A stretch of 64,000 nt of DNA from Sulfurospirillum sp. UCH001 (GTDB lineage: Bacteria > Campylobacterota > Campylobacteria > Campylobacterales > Sulfurospirillaceae), in contig NZ_AP014723.1 in assembly GCF_001548035.1 (NCBI RefSeq), positions 1 through 64,000 on the forward strand. The letters run 5' to 3'. The position numbers and the translations under genes are program-made. The notes under the pieces were generated by a model. The model worked only from the letters and a program-made list of their open reading frames with translations. It searched no databases and was not told the origin of the DNA. Below, piece after piece: positions 54,479 to 62,623 of the stretch; the stretch's first letter is position 1, and each line of letters begins with the position of its first letter.

Positions 54479-54922
54479 TTACGGATGTTGATACGGAATG
54501 GTATTCACTCCATTCTTCATCGCTTCTTTAATGCCACCGCTTAAATTGATGACATGTGAATACCCTTTTGAGAAAAGAAAATTAGTCACTTTCAAGGAAC
54601 GGTTTCCAGAACGACATAAAATAACAAAGGTATCATCTTTCTTAACAACTGCAGCAAGGGCTTCTAAAAACTCTTTTTCGTTATAGCTTTGATCTTCTTT
54701 ATAAAATGTTATGAGGTGGCTCTGAGGTATAACGCCTGTTTCACGCCATTCTGATTCTGTTCGAATGTCAATAATAGGAATATTTTGTGATAAAAAAGCA
54801 TTGGTTAGAGGTTTGCTTTTGATGATAGGTACTGTTTTTTGTTCACTGCTATACGATTGTATGGCAATCATTCCAGCAAAACAAAATATCGCGATACAGA
54901 TAAAGATCAAAAACTTTTTCAT
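54479..54922 (-). CDS. Membrane-anchored periplasmic rhodanese-like protein
   Basis: The 147-residue protein has an N-terminal membrane anchor or signal (about 2-22, FLIFICIAIFCFAGMIAI) and a rhodanese domain with the catalytic-loop motif CRSGNRS and VINLSGG. Rhodaneses transfer sulfane sulfur; the active-site cysteine is intact. The start chosen is Met 54922 (MKKFLIF), with four more residues possible from 54934. It lies 77 bases after the Dsb genes on the same strand, so it probably acts in periplasmic thiol or sulfur chemistry linked to the AssT/Dsb region. It converges on the response regulator gene. Confidence 0.85.
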   Translation of the reverse strand: MKKFLIFICIAIFCFAGMIAIQSYSSEQKTVPIIKSKPLTNAFLSQNIPIIDIRTESEWRETGVIPQSHLITFYKEDQSYNEKEFLEALAAVVKKDDTFVILCRSGNRSLKVTNFLFSKGYSHVINLSGGIKEAMKNGVNTIPYQHP

Positions 54923-54999
54923 AATGTGTTCCAAAAGAGTTTATAAAGAAGAAACAAGCTTGCAAGGATCAAAAGCAAGCTTGTTTGATAGAAAAATGA

Positions 55000-55668
55000 C
55001 TACGCTTTTTTAGACTGGATCATTTTAAGAATCCAGCTTGCAAACATTGCTCCAAGGAGGAGGAAACAGAGAATGTATGCAAATAAACACGCTTGTGCCA
55101 TGTTGACTAAATGCTGTGATGGGATAAGATACCACCCTTCAGAATAAAAATCAACTAGCCATTGTTGTAAAGAACTCAACTCTACACCATCTGGAACGAT
55201 AGGCGCATCAAAACCACAGTCACCTGTTGGTTTAAACCAATCTGGAGCCCATTTATCAAGTGGGAGTCCAAGAGGAAAACTTGGTTCTGCTGAACAGCCT
55301 TGCACACCAAATGGGTTATCACTGTGGGCCGCATGGTGAATTTTATTGAGTTTAATACTGTACATAATACCTTGAATAATGCCCCAAAAACCAAAAATAT
55401 AACCAATGATTTTTAATGCAATATTTTGCGGATTGATCGACGCAACCAACCCACCAATAACCATACATAAAAAGGCAAAACGGATATAAACACATTGCTC
55501 ACAAGGTTTCATATAAACATAATTCTGAAACAGTGAGTGCGCTACAAGGATCAAGAAGATACTCGCAGCTGCCATTACCAACCATAAAAAGCGTTGGTCT
55601 TGCCATTTGGCAACTGTACCGACAGGGCAGGATTTAAACTCCTGCCACAAGTTTTTGAAAAAGTCCAT
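55000..55668 (-). CDS. DsbI/DsbB-like disulfide oxidoreductase
   Basis: An inner-membrane protein of 222 residues that reoxidises a periplasmic DsbA-type partner and passes electrons to quinone. The first periplasmic pair is C56-E-Q-C59 and the second C125/C151; four membrane segments lie at about 28-48, 62-78, 86-104 and 188-212. The long second loop with the C125/C151 pair and a size above that of DsbB (176) fit the DsbI type, the partner of DsbL in the AssT-DsbL-DsbI system. The gene starts 9 bases after the DsbL-like gene. Confidence 0.88.
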   Translation of the reverse strand: MDFFKNLWQEFKSCPVGTVAKWQDQRFLWLVMAAASIFLILVAHSLFQNYVYMKPCEQCVYIRFAFLCMVIGGLVASINPQNIALKIIGYIFGFWGIIQGIMYSIKLNKIHHAAHSDNPFGVQGCSAEPSFPLGLPLDKWAPDWFKPTGDCGFDAPIVPDGVELSSLQQWLVDFYSEGWYLIPSQHLVNMAQACLFAYILCFLLLGAMFASWILKMIQSKKA

Positions 55669-55677
55669 AGGAGATCC

Positions 55678-56331
55678 TTATTTTGTTGAAAGTTCTTTAA
55701 TAAGTTCTACCATGCCATCTGGAGATGTGATACTTTTTGTATAAATGAGGTATTTACCATTAACAACAAACCCTGGAACACCTTGAACTTTTGCTACATC
55801 ATAGCTTTGTTCCCACTCAGCAATCATCGCTTTTACTCTTGGGTCTTCTTTCGCTTTTTCAAAATCAGCTTTGCTAAGACCACTTGCTTGTAAACCTGTC
55901 TCTAAGAAACTCTCAGCACCAGCGTCCCATCTCTCTTTTTTATCATGGTATGCGTTATAGTATGCCATTTTTGCTTTTTTGAATTGTGATTTTTCATCAA
56001 ACAATGATTTAACACCATTGTCTTGATCTTTGATAATCAATGTTGCAAAAAGCTCACTTGCTTGAACACCATACTTACCTTTTGTTTTAAGGTGGAATGG
56101 TCTAAAAGTTAAACCTTCTGGTAATTTTGGAACAATAACAGGTGTGACAGCTTTGTCATACTTGTAACAGAATGGACAATCATAACTAAACACTTTAATC
56201 AGTGTTTTATCAGCGTTTGCAATTGGTTTCTCAAGTTTTACATAGTCAGTTCCCTCTGTAAAACCAAAACTTGCTGTCGCAACTAACATACTCAATGCCA
56301 AACCTTTTGCTAATAGCGTAGGTAATTTCAT
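55678..56331 (-). CDS. DsbL/DsbA-like thiol:disulfide oxidoreductase
   Basis: A 217-residue periplasmic thioredoxin-fold oxidase with a signal peptide (about 1-22, ending ASFGF) and the redox motif C52-P-F-C55 in FSYDCPFCYKYD. The cis-proline loop reads VQGVPGFVVNGKY (about 174-186). CPFC differs from the CPHC of E. coli DsbA and is closer to DsbL-type motifs. With DsbI it probably oxidises AssT, whose conserved cysteine pair needs a dedicated DsbL in uropathogenic E. coli. The start is ATG 56331 after AAAGGAG; a longer frame opens upstream but lacks a ribosome-binding site. The link to AssT is inferred from context. Confidence 0.9.
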   Translation of the reverse strand: MKLPTLLAKGLALSMLVATASFGFTEGTDYVKLEKPIANADKTLIKVFSYDCPFCYKYDKAVTPVIVPKLPEGLTFRPFHLKTKGKYGVQASELFATLIIKDQDNGVKSLFDEKSQFKKAKMAYYNAYHDKKERWDAGAESFLETGLQASGLSKADFEKAKEDPRVKAMIAEWEQSYDVAKVQGVPGFVVNGKYLIYTKSITSPDGMVELIKELSTK

Positions 56332-56501
56332 GGTAGCTCCTTTTATTAAGTTAACAGAATTATAAAAGGTACAACTAACATACAAATCACGTATAAATTA
56401 AATTTTACTTAAATGAAAAGATTTATTTTATTTTTGAGAAATGATGGATGAAGAGATAAAAATGAGTGTTTTTTAGACGTAATCCAAAAAACACTCACCC
56501 A

Positions 56502-57038
56502 TTAAAAGTCTTTTTCTATTTTAAAGGCATCGAAGATAATGTCTATAGCTGACATACGCGCACCGTGGTTGGTTACATCGAGTATCTCACCATCGTTGTA
56601 GCCAAAGTCGCGCAAGGCTTGAACATCCGAAGCGTTGACATCATGAGGGGTACGAACCGCTTTAAGTACAAAAAGAAGCATTGCCTTTTCTTTGGCATCT
56701 AGCTTTGCATCGTTGGGGTTAGCGCGCATCGCTTCAACATCTTTAGGCGTCCAACCCAGCATATTGATGAGGATAGAAGCATTAAAGTCAACGCAGTAGC
56801 TACAATGATTTTTATCAGAGATAAGCATACGAATAGAAGCCAGTAAAGGCATTGAAAGGCTTTTTTGCTTTACCATGTAGTATTCGATGAAACTCATTTG
56901 TTGTTTGATGAGCTCAGGGCTTGCACTAAAAATTTGAGCAGAGTTACTGATACGTCCTCTCATGGCTTCTATTTTTCCATAGAGTTCTGCGAGTTCACCT
57001 GTGGCGTCTTCTGGTTTAATCGTTTTAATAAGTGGCAT
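56502..57038 (-). CDS. CMD/AhpD-family protein with CxxC site
   Basis: A 178-residue carboxymuconolactone decarboxylase-like protein. The redox pair lies in NHCSYCVDFNAS (about 77-88), the AhpD core motif, which suggests alkylhydroperoxidase-type thiol chemistry. It has no signal peptide. It follows the 2-hydroxyacid dehydrogenase and isochorismatase genes by 8 and more bases on the same strand, so it is the last gene of a three-gene operon. AGGAGA precedes the ATG. The actual substrate is unknown. Confidence 0.85.
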   Translation of the reverse strand: MPLIKTIKPEDATGELAELYGKIEAMRGRISNSAQIFSASPELIKQQMSFIEYYMVKQKSLSMPLLASIRMLISDKNHCSYCVDFNASILINMLGWTPKDVEAMRANPNDAKLDAKEKAMLLFVLKAVRTPHDVNASDVQALRDFGYNDGEILDVTNHGARMSAIDIIFDAFKIEKDF

Positions 57039-57046
57039 AGTTTCTC

Positions 57047-57979
57047 CTAATGGTTTAGAAATGTTTGAATGTTTTGTGCAACGAGGCGCATAAGTGCTGT
57101 GCGTGCTTCAACACTTGCCCATGCTACATGGGGTGTTATGATAAGTCTTTCGTGGTGCTTCACTGTTAAGAGCGGATGTCCTTTTTGCATAGGTTCTGCT
57201 TCTAAAACATCAAGTCCTATATAAAGCTCTTTTTCATCGATGATCTTTGCTAGGGCTACCTCATCAATGATACCACCACGTCCAACATTGATAAGTACAG
57301 AACCCTCTTTCATGCTTTGTAAGGCTTTTGCATCGATAAGTCCTTTGGTTTGGGCATTGAGTGGTGCATGAATAGTGATGATAGAACAGGTTTGAAGCAT
57401 CTCTTCTAAAGAAACACGTTGATAAAGTGCATCGTTGTTTGCACCACTGGTTGAGAAGTAAACGACTTCGGCACCAAATGCTGTAGCAATCTTCGCAACC
57501 TCTTTACCAATCGTTCCAAGTCCTATAATGCCCCAGCGTTTTCCTTTGATTTCCCAAAAAGAACGTTCAATATGCGTAAATGTTGAGGCACTTACCCAGC
57601 CGCCCTTTTTAACAAAATCATCATAATAGGAAGCATGACCAATAAGATTAAGGGCCAACATGATGGTGGTTTGCGCAACAGATGCGGTTGAGTAGCCTGC
57701 CACGTTTTTTACAGCGATGCCCTTTTGGCTCGCATAGGCTAAATCAACATTGTTTGTTCCTGTCGCGGTGACACAGATGAGCTGTAGGTTTGGGCAAGCG
57801 TCCATTGTTTCAGCATTGATAACAACTTTATTGGTCAGTACGATATTCGCATCTGCGATGTGTGCAATACACTCTGATGGTGCTGTTGTTTGGTATGTGT
57901 GAAACTCTCCAAAAGATTTAAAGAGACTTAAGTCTATATCGTCTCCCATGGTTTGTGCGTCTAAAAAAACGATCTTCAT
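57047..57979 (-). CDS. D-2-hydroxyacid dehydrogenase (NAD-dependent)
   Basis: The 310-residue enzyme has the Rossmann NAD motif GIIGLGTIGKEVA (about 149-161), the substrate loop NVAGYSTASVAQ, the catalytic Arg/Glu/His set (INVGRGGIIDE, ELYIGLDVLEAEP, TPHVAW), all in D-isomer-specific dehydrogenase order. Members reduce 2-ketoacids such as hydroxypyruvate, pyruvate or phenylpyruvate. It lies between the isochorismatase-like gene (3-base gap) and the CMD gene (8-base gap) on one transcript. The substrate cannot be told. Confidence 0.9.
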   Translation of the reverse strand: MKIVFLDAQTMGDDIDLSLFKSFGEFHTYQTTAPSECIAHIADANIVLTNKVVINAETMDACPNLQLICVTATGTNNVDLAYASQKGIAVKNVAGYSTASVAQTTIMLALNLIGHASYYDDFVKKGGWVSASTFTHIERSFWEIKGKRWGIIGLGTIGKEVAKIATAFGAEVVYFSTSGANNDALYQRVSLEEMLQTCSIITIHAPLNAQTKGLIDAKALQSMKEGSVLINVGRGGIIDEVALAKIIDEKELYIGLDVLEAEPMQKGHPLLTVKHHERLIITPHVAWASVEARTALMRLVAQNIQTFLNH

Positions 57980-57982
57980 GCA

Positions 57983-58540
57983 TTAATCCTTTTTAAGTAA
58001 TGGTATCCATTCATCAAGTGTTAAAACACGACTAAAGCCAAAGGCTTGAGCAACCAAAAAAGAGCGGTGTAACTCTTCTGCGCTCACCTCGCCTGCACTA
58101 TTGGAGAAAGCAAGAGTTCCGTTGGCGTCGCTTAAAAATTCCACATTATATCCTAGTTGCGATGCATCCCTCGCAGTAGCGTCACAGCAGTTTTGTGTCA
58201 TGTATCCTATGATAGTAACGGTGTCAATACCGAGCGTTCTTAACCTATAGTTTAAGTCTGTTCCTACGAATGAACTGGCATGATTTTTTTCGATGTAAAG
58301 ATCAGGTTTTATTTTTTTGATCTCATCGTGAAATTCCCACAAGTGGCTCCCTTTCACAAATGCGCCTGCATTTTCTTTGAGGCTGGTATGTTGCACTAAA
58401 ACAGCAAAAATGCCCTCTTCTTGAGCTTTTGCAATAGCTGTTTTGATCTTCTCAAAACTATGAGGTGGATAGGAAATTGGCAAAGCACCCCCATCAAAAT
58501 ACTCATTTTGGACATCAACAACAATAAGAGCACGTTTCAT
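57983..58540 (-). CDS. Isochorismatase-like cysteine hydrolase
   Basis: A 185-residue alpha/beta hydrolase of the nicotinamidase/isochorismatase-like group. Visible elements are the catalytic aspartate in VDVQNEYFDGG (about 8-12), K in IEKNHASSF and the nucleophilic cysteine in YMTQNCCDATARDA (about 112-125). Family members hydrolyse nicotinamide, isochorismate or ureido acids; no metal-binding histidine cluster is obvious. It is the first gene of the operon, and AAGGAG just upstream overlaps the TetR-type operator at 58550-58565, so repressor binding would also hide the ribosome-binding region on DNA. Confidence 0.85.
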   Translation of the reverse strand: MKRALIVVDVQNEYFDGGALPISYPPHSFEKIKTAIAKAQEEGIFAVLVQHTSLKENAGAFVKGSHLWEFHDEIKKIKPDLYIEKNHASSFVGTDLNYRLRTLGIDTVTIIGYMTQNCCDATARDASQLGYNVEFLSDANGTLAFSNSAGEVSAEELHRSFLVAQAFGFSRVLTLDEWIPLLKKD

Positions 58541-58549
58541 AAAATCTCC

Positions 58550-58565
58550 TTGACTGTTTGGTCAA
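58550..58565. promoter_or_regulatory. TetR-type operator 1
   Basis: TTGACT-GTTT-GGTCAA is a 16-base palindrome with one mismatch, 10 bases before the hydrolase gene. A near-identical copy lies 34 bases to the right. The spacing suggests two repressor dimers. Confidence 0.7.
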
Positions 58566-58583
58566 GAGGCATTGTAGCAGTTC

Positions 58584-58599
58584 TTGACTGATTAGTCAA
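58584..58599. promoter_or_regulatory. TetR-type operator 2
   Basis: TTGACT-GATT-AGTCAA has perfect 6+6 inverted arms and shares 13 of 16 positions with operator 1. It lies 47 bases before the TetR gene in the divergent spacer. Confidence 0.7.
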
Positions 58600-58646
58600 G
58601 TGGACGAAAAATATGCTATAATCAACCCAATTATAAAGGAACTATA

Positions 58647-59213
58647 ATGGAAACGACACGTGACAAGCTGATAAATGCAACATTTGACGAGGTTTTTTCG
58701 CATGGCTATCAAGGTGCGTCACTCTCTGACATCTTAGCCAAAGCAGGCGTACACAAAGGCTCGATGTATCATTTTTTTGCCAATAAAAAAGAGATGGCTT
58801 TAGCTGCGATAGAAGAAAGCATACTCAAGCGAAATATGGAAAAATACCGCTATGTTGAAACCTATAAAAGCGGATTTTTAGAAGAATTTTATACACGTTT
58901 GCGCGACACATCGGTGAGAGACTTCAAACGAGGATGTCCTATTGCTAACATAGTGCAAGAGATGTCCAATATCGATGAAGATTTTAATGTGTTGATGAAG
59001 TCCATTTATGGGGCGTTTCGTGCAAACATTAAAGCTATTTTAGACAAAGCCATCGAAGTGGGAGAAATGAAGCCATGCGATACAACAAAACTAGCTCTTT
59101 TCATCACCTCAATCATTGAAGGTGCCATACTTGCAGCAAAAGCCAGCGGCAATGCACAGGATTATGTCGATGTAATTGAGGAGTTGATCGTGCATATTGA
59201 GAGTAAAAGGTAG
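58647..59213 (+). CDS. TetR-family transcriptional regulator
   Basis: A 188-residue repressor-type protein. The N-terminal helix-turn-helix (LINATFDEVFSHGYQGASLSDILAKAGVHKGSMYHFFANKKEMALAAIE, about 8-56) is typical TetR; the C-terminal half binds an effector. It is divergent from the hydrolase-dehydrogenase-CMD operon, and the two matching palindromes in the 106-base spacer are its likely sites, controlling both directions. AAAGGA precedes the ATG. The ligand is unknown, perhaps a reactive small organic compound in view of the controlled genes. Confidence 0.92.
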   Translation: METTRDKLINATFDEVFSHGYQGASLSDILAKAGVHKGSMYHFFANKKEMALAAIEESILKRNMEKYRYVETYKSGFLEEFYTRLRDTSVRDFKRGCPIANIVQEMSNIDEDFNVLMKSIYGAFRANIKAILDKAIEVGEMKPCDTTKLALFITSIIEGAILAAKASGNAQDYVDVIEELIVHIESKR

Positions 59214-59291
59214 TTTAAAAATATTGCAACCGTGACTCTAGGCGTGAAGTCTAAGAGTTTATACACTGAGATTTATGTACCCATTGTTTGA

Positions 59292-60086
59292 TTAACCAAG
59301 AACAAACGAAGTATAACCCACAACTCTGCTATCATCACCTGTGCGTGCAAAACTGGTACGGTAATCTAAAAAGTGTGCTTTTAGGTGATGCGAAAGTGCA
59401 CTTTGTACCATTGCTTTAACGCCTGTCAGTCCACAGGCTTCACACCCATGTGAAAGAGCGTGTAGGTCGAGATGTGAAATAGCATTGATGCAGAGTGTAT
59501 CGAGTTTGTTGGCTTCTTCTTCTGTGTAAAAATGGCTAAGATCCGTACTGATGACGACAAGTGTTTTTTCATCAAGTAGGAGTGTGTCAACAAGCGTTGA
59601 AAGCTCCCCATGGGTGATGTCTCCGTACACAATTTCAACAACGCTTGCATGTTTAAAATAGTGCCTAATAAAGGGCATTTGTACCTCTGTGGAGTGCTCT
59701 TCATGTGCCATAGGGTGAAAGTCTAAAAAGGCAAATTTCTTCTGTAAAGCATGGCTATACTCTAGGTCGATTTTGATTTCACCACAAGGTGTGTGGTACG
59801 CCTCAAACAGGGCGATGGAAGCACCGGCAATGTAGATGCGATGACTTGGACCCAGAACAACGACACGCTCTATATCGGGACGTTTTGAAGCGGTATAGTG
59901 GTAGGCAAGATTGGCAGTGTACCCACTGTAAATGTAACCCGCATGAGGCACAATAAGTGCGCGAGGTCGGACATCGAGTTTTAATGCTGGCATCTCTTTA
60001 TCAAAATGGGCAATATAATGTTTTATGTCATTGCAACTATCGGGGTAGAACATGCCTGCTACGGCAGATTTTCTATATTTATTCAT
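59292..60086 (-). CDS. amrB: AmmeMemoRadiSam system protein B (MEMO1-like)
   Basis: A 264-residue protein of the MEMO family, structurally related to extradiol dioxygenases. Conserved blocks are AGMFYP, VPHAGYIYSG (about 46-55), GPSHRIYI (about 79-86), EEHSTEVQMPF (about 125-135), STDLSHF and ACGLTGVKAM; histidines in these match the metal site of human MEMO1. It is the last gene of the three-gene amrA-amrS-amrB operon and overlaps amrS by eight bases. The start is ATG 60086; a TTG one codon earlier is less likely. The molecular function of the system is not settled in the literature known to me. Confidence 0.92.
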   Translation of the reverse strand: MNKYRKSAVAGMFYPDSCNDIKHYIAHFDKEMPALKLDVRPRALIVPHAGYIYSGYTANLAYHYTASKRPDIERVVVLGPSHRIYIAGASIALFEAYHTPCGEIKIDLEYSHALQKKFAFLDFHPMAHEEHSTEVQMPFIRHYFKHASVVEIVYGDITHGELSTLVDTLLLDEKTLVVISTDLSHFYTEEEANKLDTLCINAISHLDLHALSHGCEACGLTGVKAMVQSALSHHLKAHFLDYRTSFARTGDDSRVVGYTSFVLG

Positions 60087-61068
60087 CAAAAACTCCTACG
60101 AGTTTGGTCTTGCAGCTGGGACAACATCCCTCAACAAGGTAGTTTTCAGTGACTTCAAAACGGTGACGCTTGATCAAAACTGTATGACACTTGGCACATT
60201 TTGTTGGGTTTTCAAGTCCTACATTGCCGATGTAGATGTGCTTAAGCCCTGCTTTTTGGCCGATAGCTTCAGCCCTCTTGAGTGTTTCTAAAGAGGTCGC
60301 AGGAAGTCCTTGTTCGTGGTAATCAGGATGAAACGCACTGATATGCCATGGCGTCTCTTCTCCTAACTCTTTAGCGATAAACGAAGCGATGGAGGTTAGC
60401 TCCGCATCTGAGTCATTTTTCGTTGGAACGATCAGTGTAGTCACTTCTACCCAGATGCCATTGCGTTTGAAATGTTTGAGGTTTTCCAAAATGGCTTCTA
60501 GTCCACCACCGAGTTCTTTTTTGTAATAGTCATAGTTGAACGATTTGAGGTCAACATTAGCAGCATCAATGATGCCCACCATATCATCTATCACTTCAGA
60601 GGATTCAAATCCATTGGTTACAAAGATATTTTTAATGCCTTTTTCATGAGCTAAAATGGCTATGTCTTTTGCATAAGGGTAAAAGATGGTTGGTTCGTTG
60701 TAAGTGTAAGCGATGGAGGCACATTCGTATTTGAGTGCCATCTCTACGATGTGTTGAGGCGCAAAGTACTCTTTAGACTGTACCGTTTTTTCTTGAGAAA
60801 TACTCCAGTTTTGACAGAAAGGACACTTGAAATTACAGCCAATGGTGCCGAGTGAAAAAGCTCTGGTATCGGGTAAAAAATGATACAGTGGTTTTTTTTC
60901 CACAGGGTCAACGTGCATAGCGACAGGGTAGCCATAAACAAGGTTTTTGATGACACCATTTACATGTTTGTTGACACCACAAATCCCTACTTGTCCCTCT
61001 TTAAGATGGCAATAATGCGCACATAGCAAACACACAAGACGTGTACCTTCAGCTTTAAAATAGTCCAT
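60079..61068 (-). CDS. amrS: AmmeMemoRadiSam system radical SAM enzyme
   Basis: A 329-residue radical SAM protein with the cluster motif C78-x3-C82-x2-C85 (GCNFKCPFCQNWS) and a preceding Cys-rich block (CLLCAHYC...GICGVN). The C-terminus has a further zinc-finger-like set (CAKCHTV...GCCPSCKTK). This is the AmrS/PflA-like enzyme that lies between the AMMECR1 and MEMO genes in many bacteria and archaea. Its start overlaps the amrA stop as TAATG, and it overlaps amrB by eight bases. The substrate is unknown. Confidence 0.93.
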   Translation of the reverse strand: MDYFKAEGTRLVCLLCAHYCHLKEGQVGICGVNKHVNGVIKNLVYGYPVAMHVDPVEKKPLYHFLPDTRAFSLGTIGCNFKCPFCQNWSISQEKTVQSKEYFAPQHIVEMALKYECASIAYTYNEPTIFYPYAKDIAILAHEKGIKNIFVTNGFESSEVIDDMVGIIDAANVDLKSFNYDYYKKELGGGLEAILENLKHFKRNGIWVEVTTLIVPTKNDSDAELTSIASFIAKELGEETPWHISAFHPDYHEQGLPATSLETLKRAEAIGQKAGLKHIYIGNVGLENPTKCAKCHTVLIKRHRFEVTENYLVEGCCPSCKTKLVGVFDE

Positions 61069-61610
61069 TATTTCACCTTTTCGACCTTGTATCGCCAAAT
61101 ATCAGGATGGCTCTCTAAACAGCTAGATTCTAACCCCGCTTTTTGACACAGATGTGAAAAGAAAAGCTCAAAAGAAGGAAGTTGTTCCCATACTTGAGGT
61201 AAAAAAGTTGCTTTTCGACTCCCTTTTTGAAGAATGATGCCATCCACATTCACATGAATTTTAGATTTTAAATCCGCAAGATCACGATACTCAACCACCT
61301 CAGGTACACTGAGCAGCGAGACTTCAATGTGAACGCGTGAAAATTCTGCAAGGCTGAGCGGATAAAATCTAGGGTCTTCAAATGCAGCAGCTTGAGCATT
61401 GTGAATAAGATCATCTAAAAATGCTCTATGTGCAATCAAAGATCCAATGCAGCCTCGAAGCTGGTTATCGAGTGTGAGCGTTACAAAGGTCGCCTTGGGT
61501 TTAGTAAATTCGGGGTAAAGCTCCAATAGAGCTTTTCTATCAATAGTAGAAGTATGGTTAAAGCCATCTTGGATGGCATGTTTAGCAATATCTAGGATCA
61601 CGTTTTGCAT
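61068..61610 (-). CDS. amrA: AmmeMemoRadiSam system protein A (AMMECR1-like)
   Basis: The 180-residue protein is an AMMECR1-domain protein with the signature LRGCIGSL (about 62-69), plus AFEDPRFYPLSLAEF and KATFLPQVWEQLP. AMMECR1 proteins have unknown activity. It is first in the operon, with AAAGGAGG before ATG 61610; an earlier in-frame ATG at 61631 adds seven residues without a good ribosome-binding site. Translation of amrS is coupled through TAATG. Confidence 0.92.
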   Translation of the reverse strand: MQNVILDIAKHAIQDGFNHTSTIDRKALLELYPEFTKPKATFVTLTLDNQLRGCIGSLIAHRAFLDDLIHNAQAAAFEDPRFYPLSLAEFSRVHIEVSLLSVPEVVEYRDLADLKSKIHVNVDGIILQKGSRKATFLPQVWEQLPSFELFFSHLCQKAGLESSCLESHPDIWRYKVEKVK

Positions 61611-61678
61611 GGCGCCTCCTTTGCAGAACATTATTATATGATAAAATGGCTAATAGGTTATACAAAAAAGGAGTTTAG

Positions 61679-62176
61679 ATGCTGATGGCGATTTTGCAGC
61701 ACACCCCTGTATGGGTTTATGTGCTGTTTGTAGCACTGTTGGGATTAGGATGGATGCAGAGTCGTGATCGTGTTGTGCCCTATTTTAGGGCATTTGTATT
61801 GCCATGTATGATGATGCTTTTTTCTATGTATGGTGTTGCATCTGCTTTTGGTATGGGTATTGGTGTGATTGCATGGAGTATCGGTATGATGATCGTAATG
61901 GCACTGGGTATTCGTATAAAAACGTTTTACAATGCAATTTATATAGAAGAGCGCAATGCCTTTGCGATAAAAGGAAGTTGGCTTTGGCTAGCTCTTATGA
62001 TGGTTATTTTTTGGTTAAAATTTTCGGTAGGTGTAGTGCTTGCAAGAGAGTTAAAAATCGTTTCTGAGCCTTGGTTTATTCTAGGGATTAGTCTGTGTTA
62101 TGGTTTGCTTAGTGGTATTTTTTTAGTACGTGTGATTATTTTATGGAAAATCAAAAGCATACAGGTAAAACATTAA
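61679..62176 (+). CDS. Multi-pass membrane protein of unknown function (DUF6622-like)
   Basis: A 165-residue integral membrane protein with about five hydrophobic segments (around 8-23, 36-56, 60-77, 99-118 and 132-152). The N-terminus LQHTPVWVYVLFVALLGLGWMQSRDR resembles a family of small bacterial membrane proteins annotated DUF6622. AAAGGAG precedes the ATG. It is divergent from the Amr operon and 43 bases before a lipoprotein gene. No function can be inferred. Confidence 0.7.
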   Translation: MLMAILQHTPVWVYVLFVALLGLGWMQSRDRVVPYFRAFVLPCMMMLFSMYGVASAFGMGIGVIAWSIGMMIVMALGIRIKTFYNAIYIEERNAFAIKGSWLWLALMMVIFWLKFSVGVVLARELKIVSEPWFILGISLCYGLLSGIFLVRVIILWKIKSIQVKH

Positions 62177-62219
62177 CACTGTTTTGCTAGACTAACGTAT
62201 GATTTTTAAGGAGTAGTGG

Positions 62220-62621
62220 ATGAAACAATGGATAGTGGCAATTCTAAGTATAGGGCTTTTTTCAGGCTGTAGCATGAGTTTTAATTATAATTTTTGGAGC
62301 CAGAAAGCACCCGAAACGCCATCTCCTGCTGCGGTAAAAGAAGTCAAAATAGCGCTTCCTAGTACAGTTTTGATGTATGATTTAGATATTACCGATCGTC
62401 CTTATACTAGCCTTGGTGAAGTAAGTGCAAGTCTGACAAAGCTCAATCCATGGGGTGAAGAGCCAACACAAGCTCAAGTAGAAGCTAAACTCAAAGAAGA
62501 AGCGGTGAAAAAAGGAGCGGATGCACTGATCTTTGTGCGTTACACCAAACTGGGTGCTTCATGGAACCGCCTCAGTGGCATCGAAGGCAAAGCTCAAGCC
62601 GTTAAATTCACACGATATTAA
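62220..62621 (+). CDS. Small lipoprotein
   Basis: The 133-residue protein begins MKQWIVAILSIGLFSGCSMS, with lipobox FSGC (Cys17), so it is lipid-anchored in the envelope. The mature part contains ITDRPYTSLGEVSASL and AVKKGADALIFVRYTKLG, a pattern also seen in small YbjQ-like or heavy-metal-binding-like domains, but I do not assign it. AAGGAG precedes the ATG. The stop is 2 bases before the EamA gene, so they are cotranscribed. Confidence 0.75.
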   Translation: MKQWIVAILSIGLFSGCSMSFNYNFWSQKAPETPSPAAVKEVKIALPSTVLMYDLDITDRPYTSLGEVSASLTKLNPWGEEPTQAQVEAKLKEEAVKKGADALIFVRYTKLGASWNRLSGIEGKAQAVKFTRY

Positions 62622-62623
62622 TC

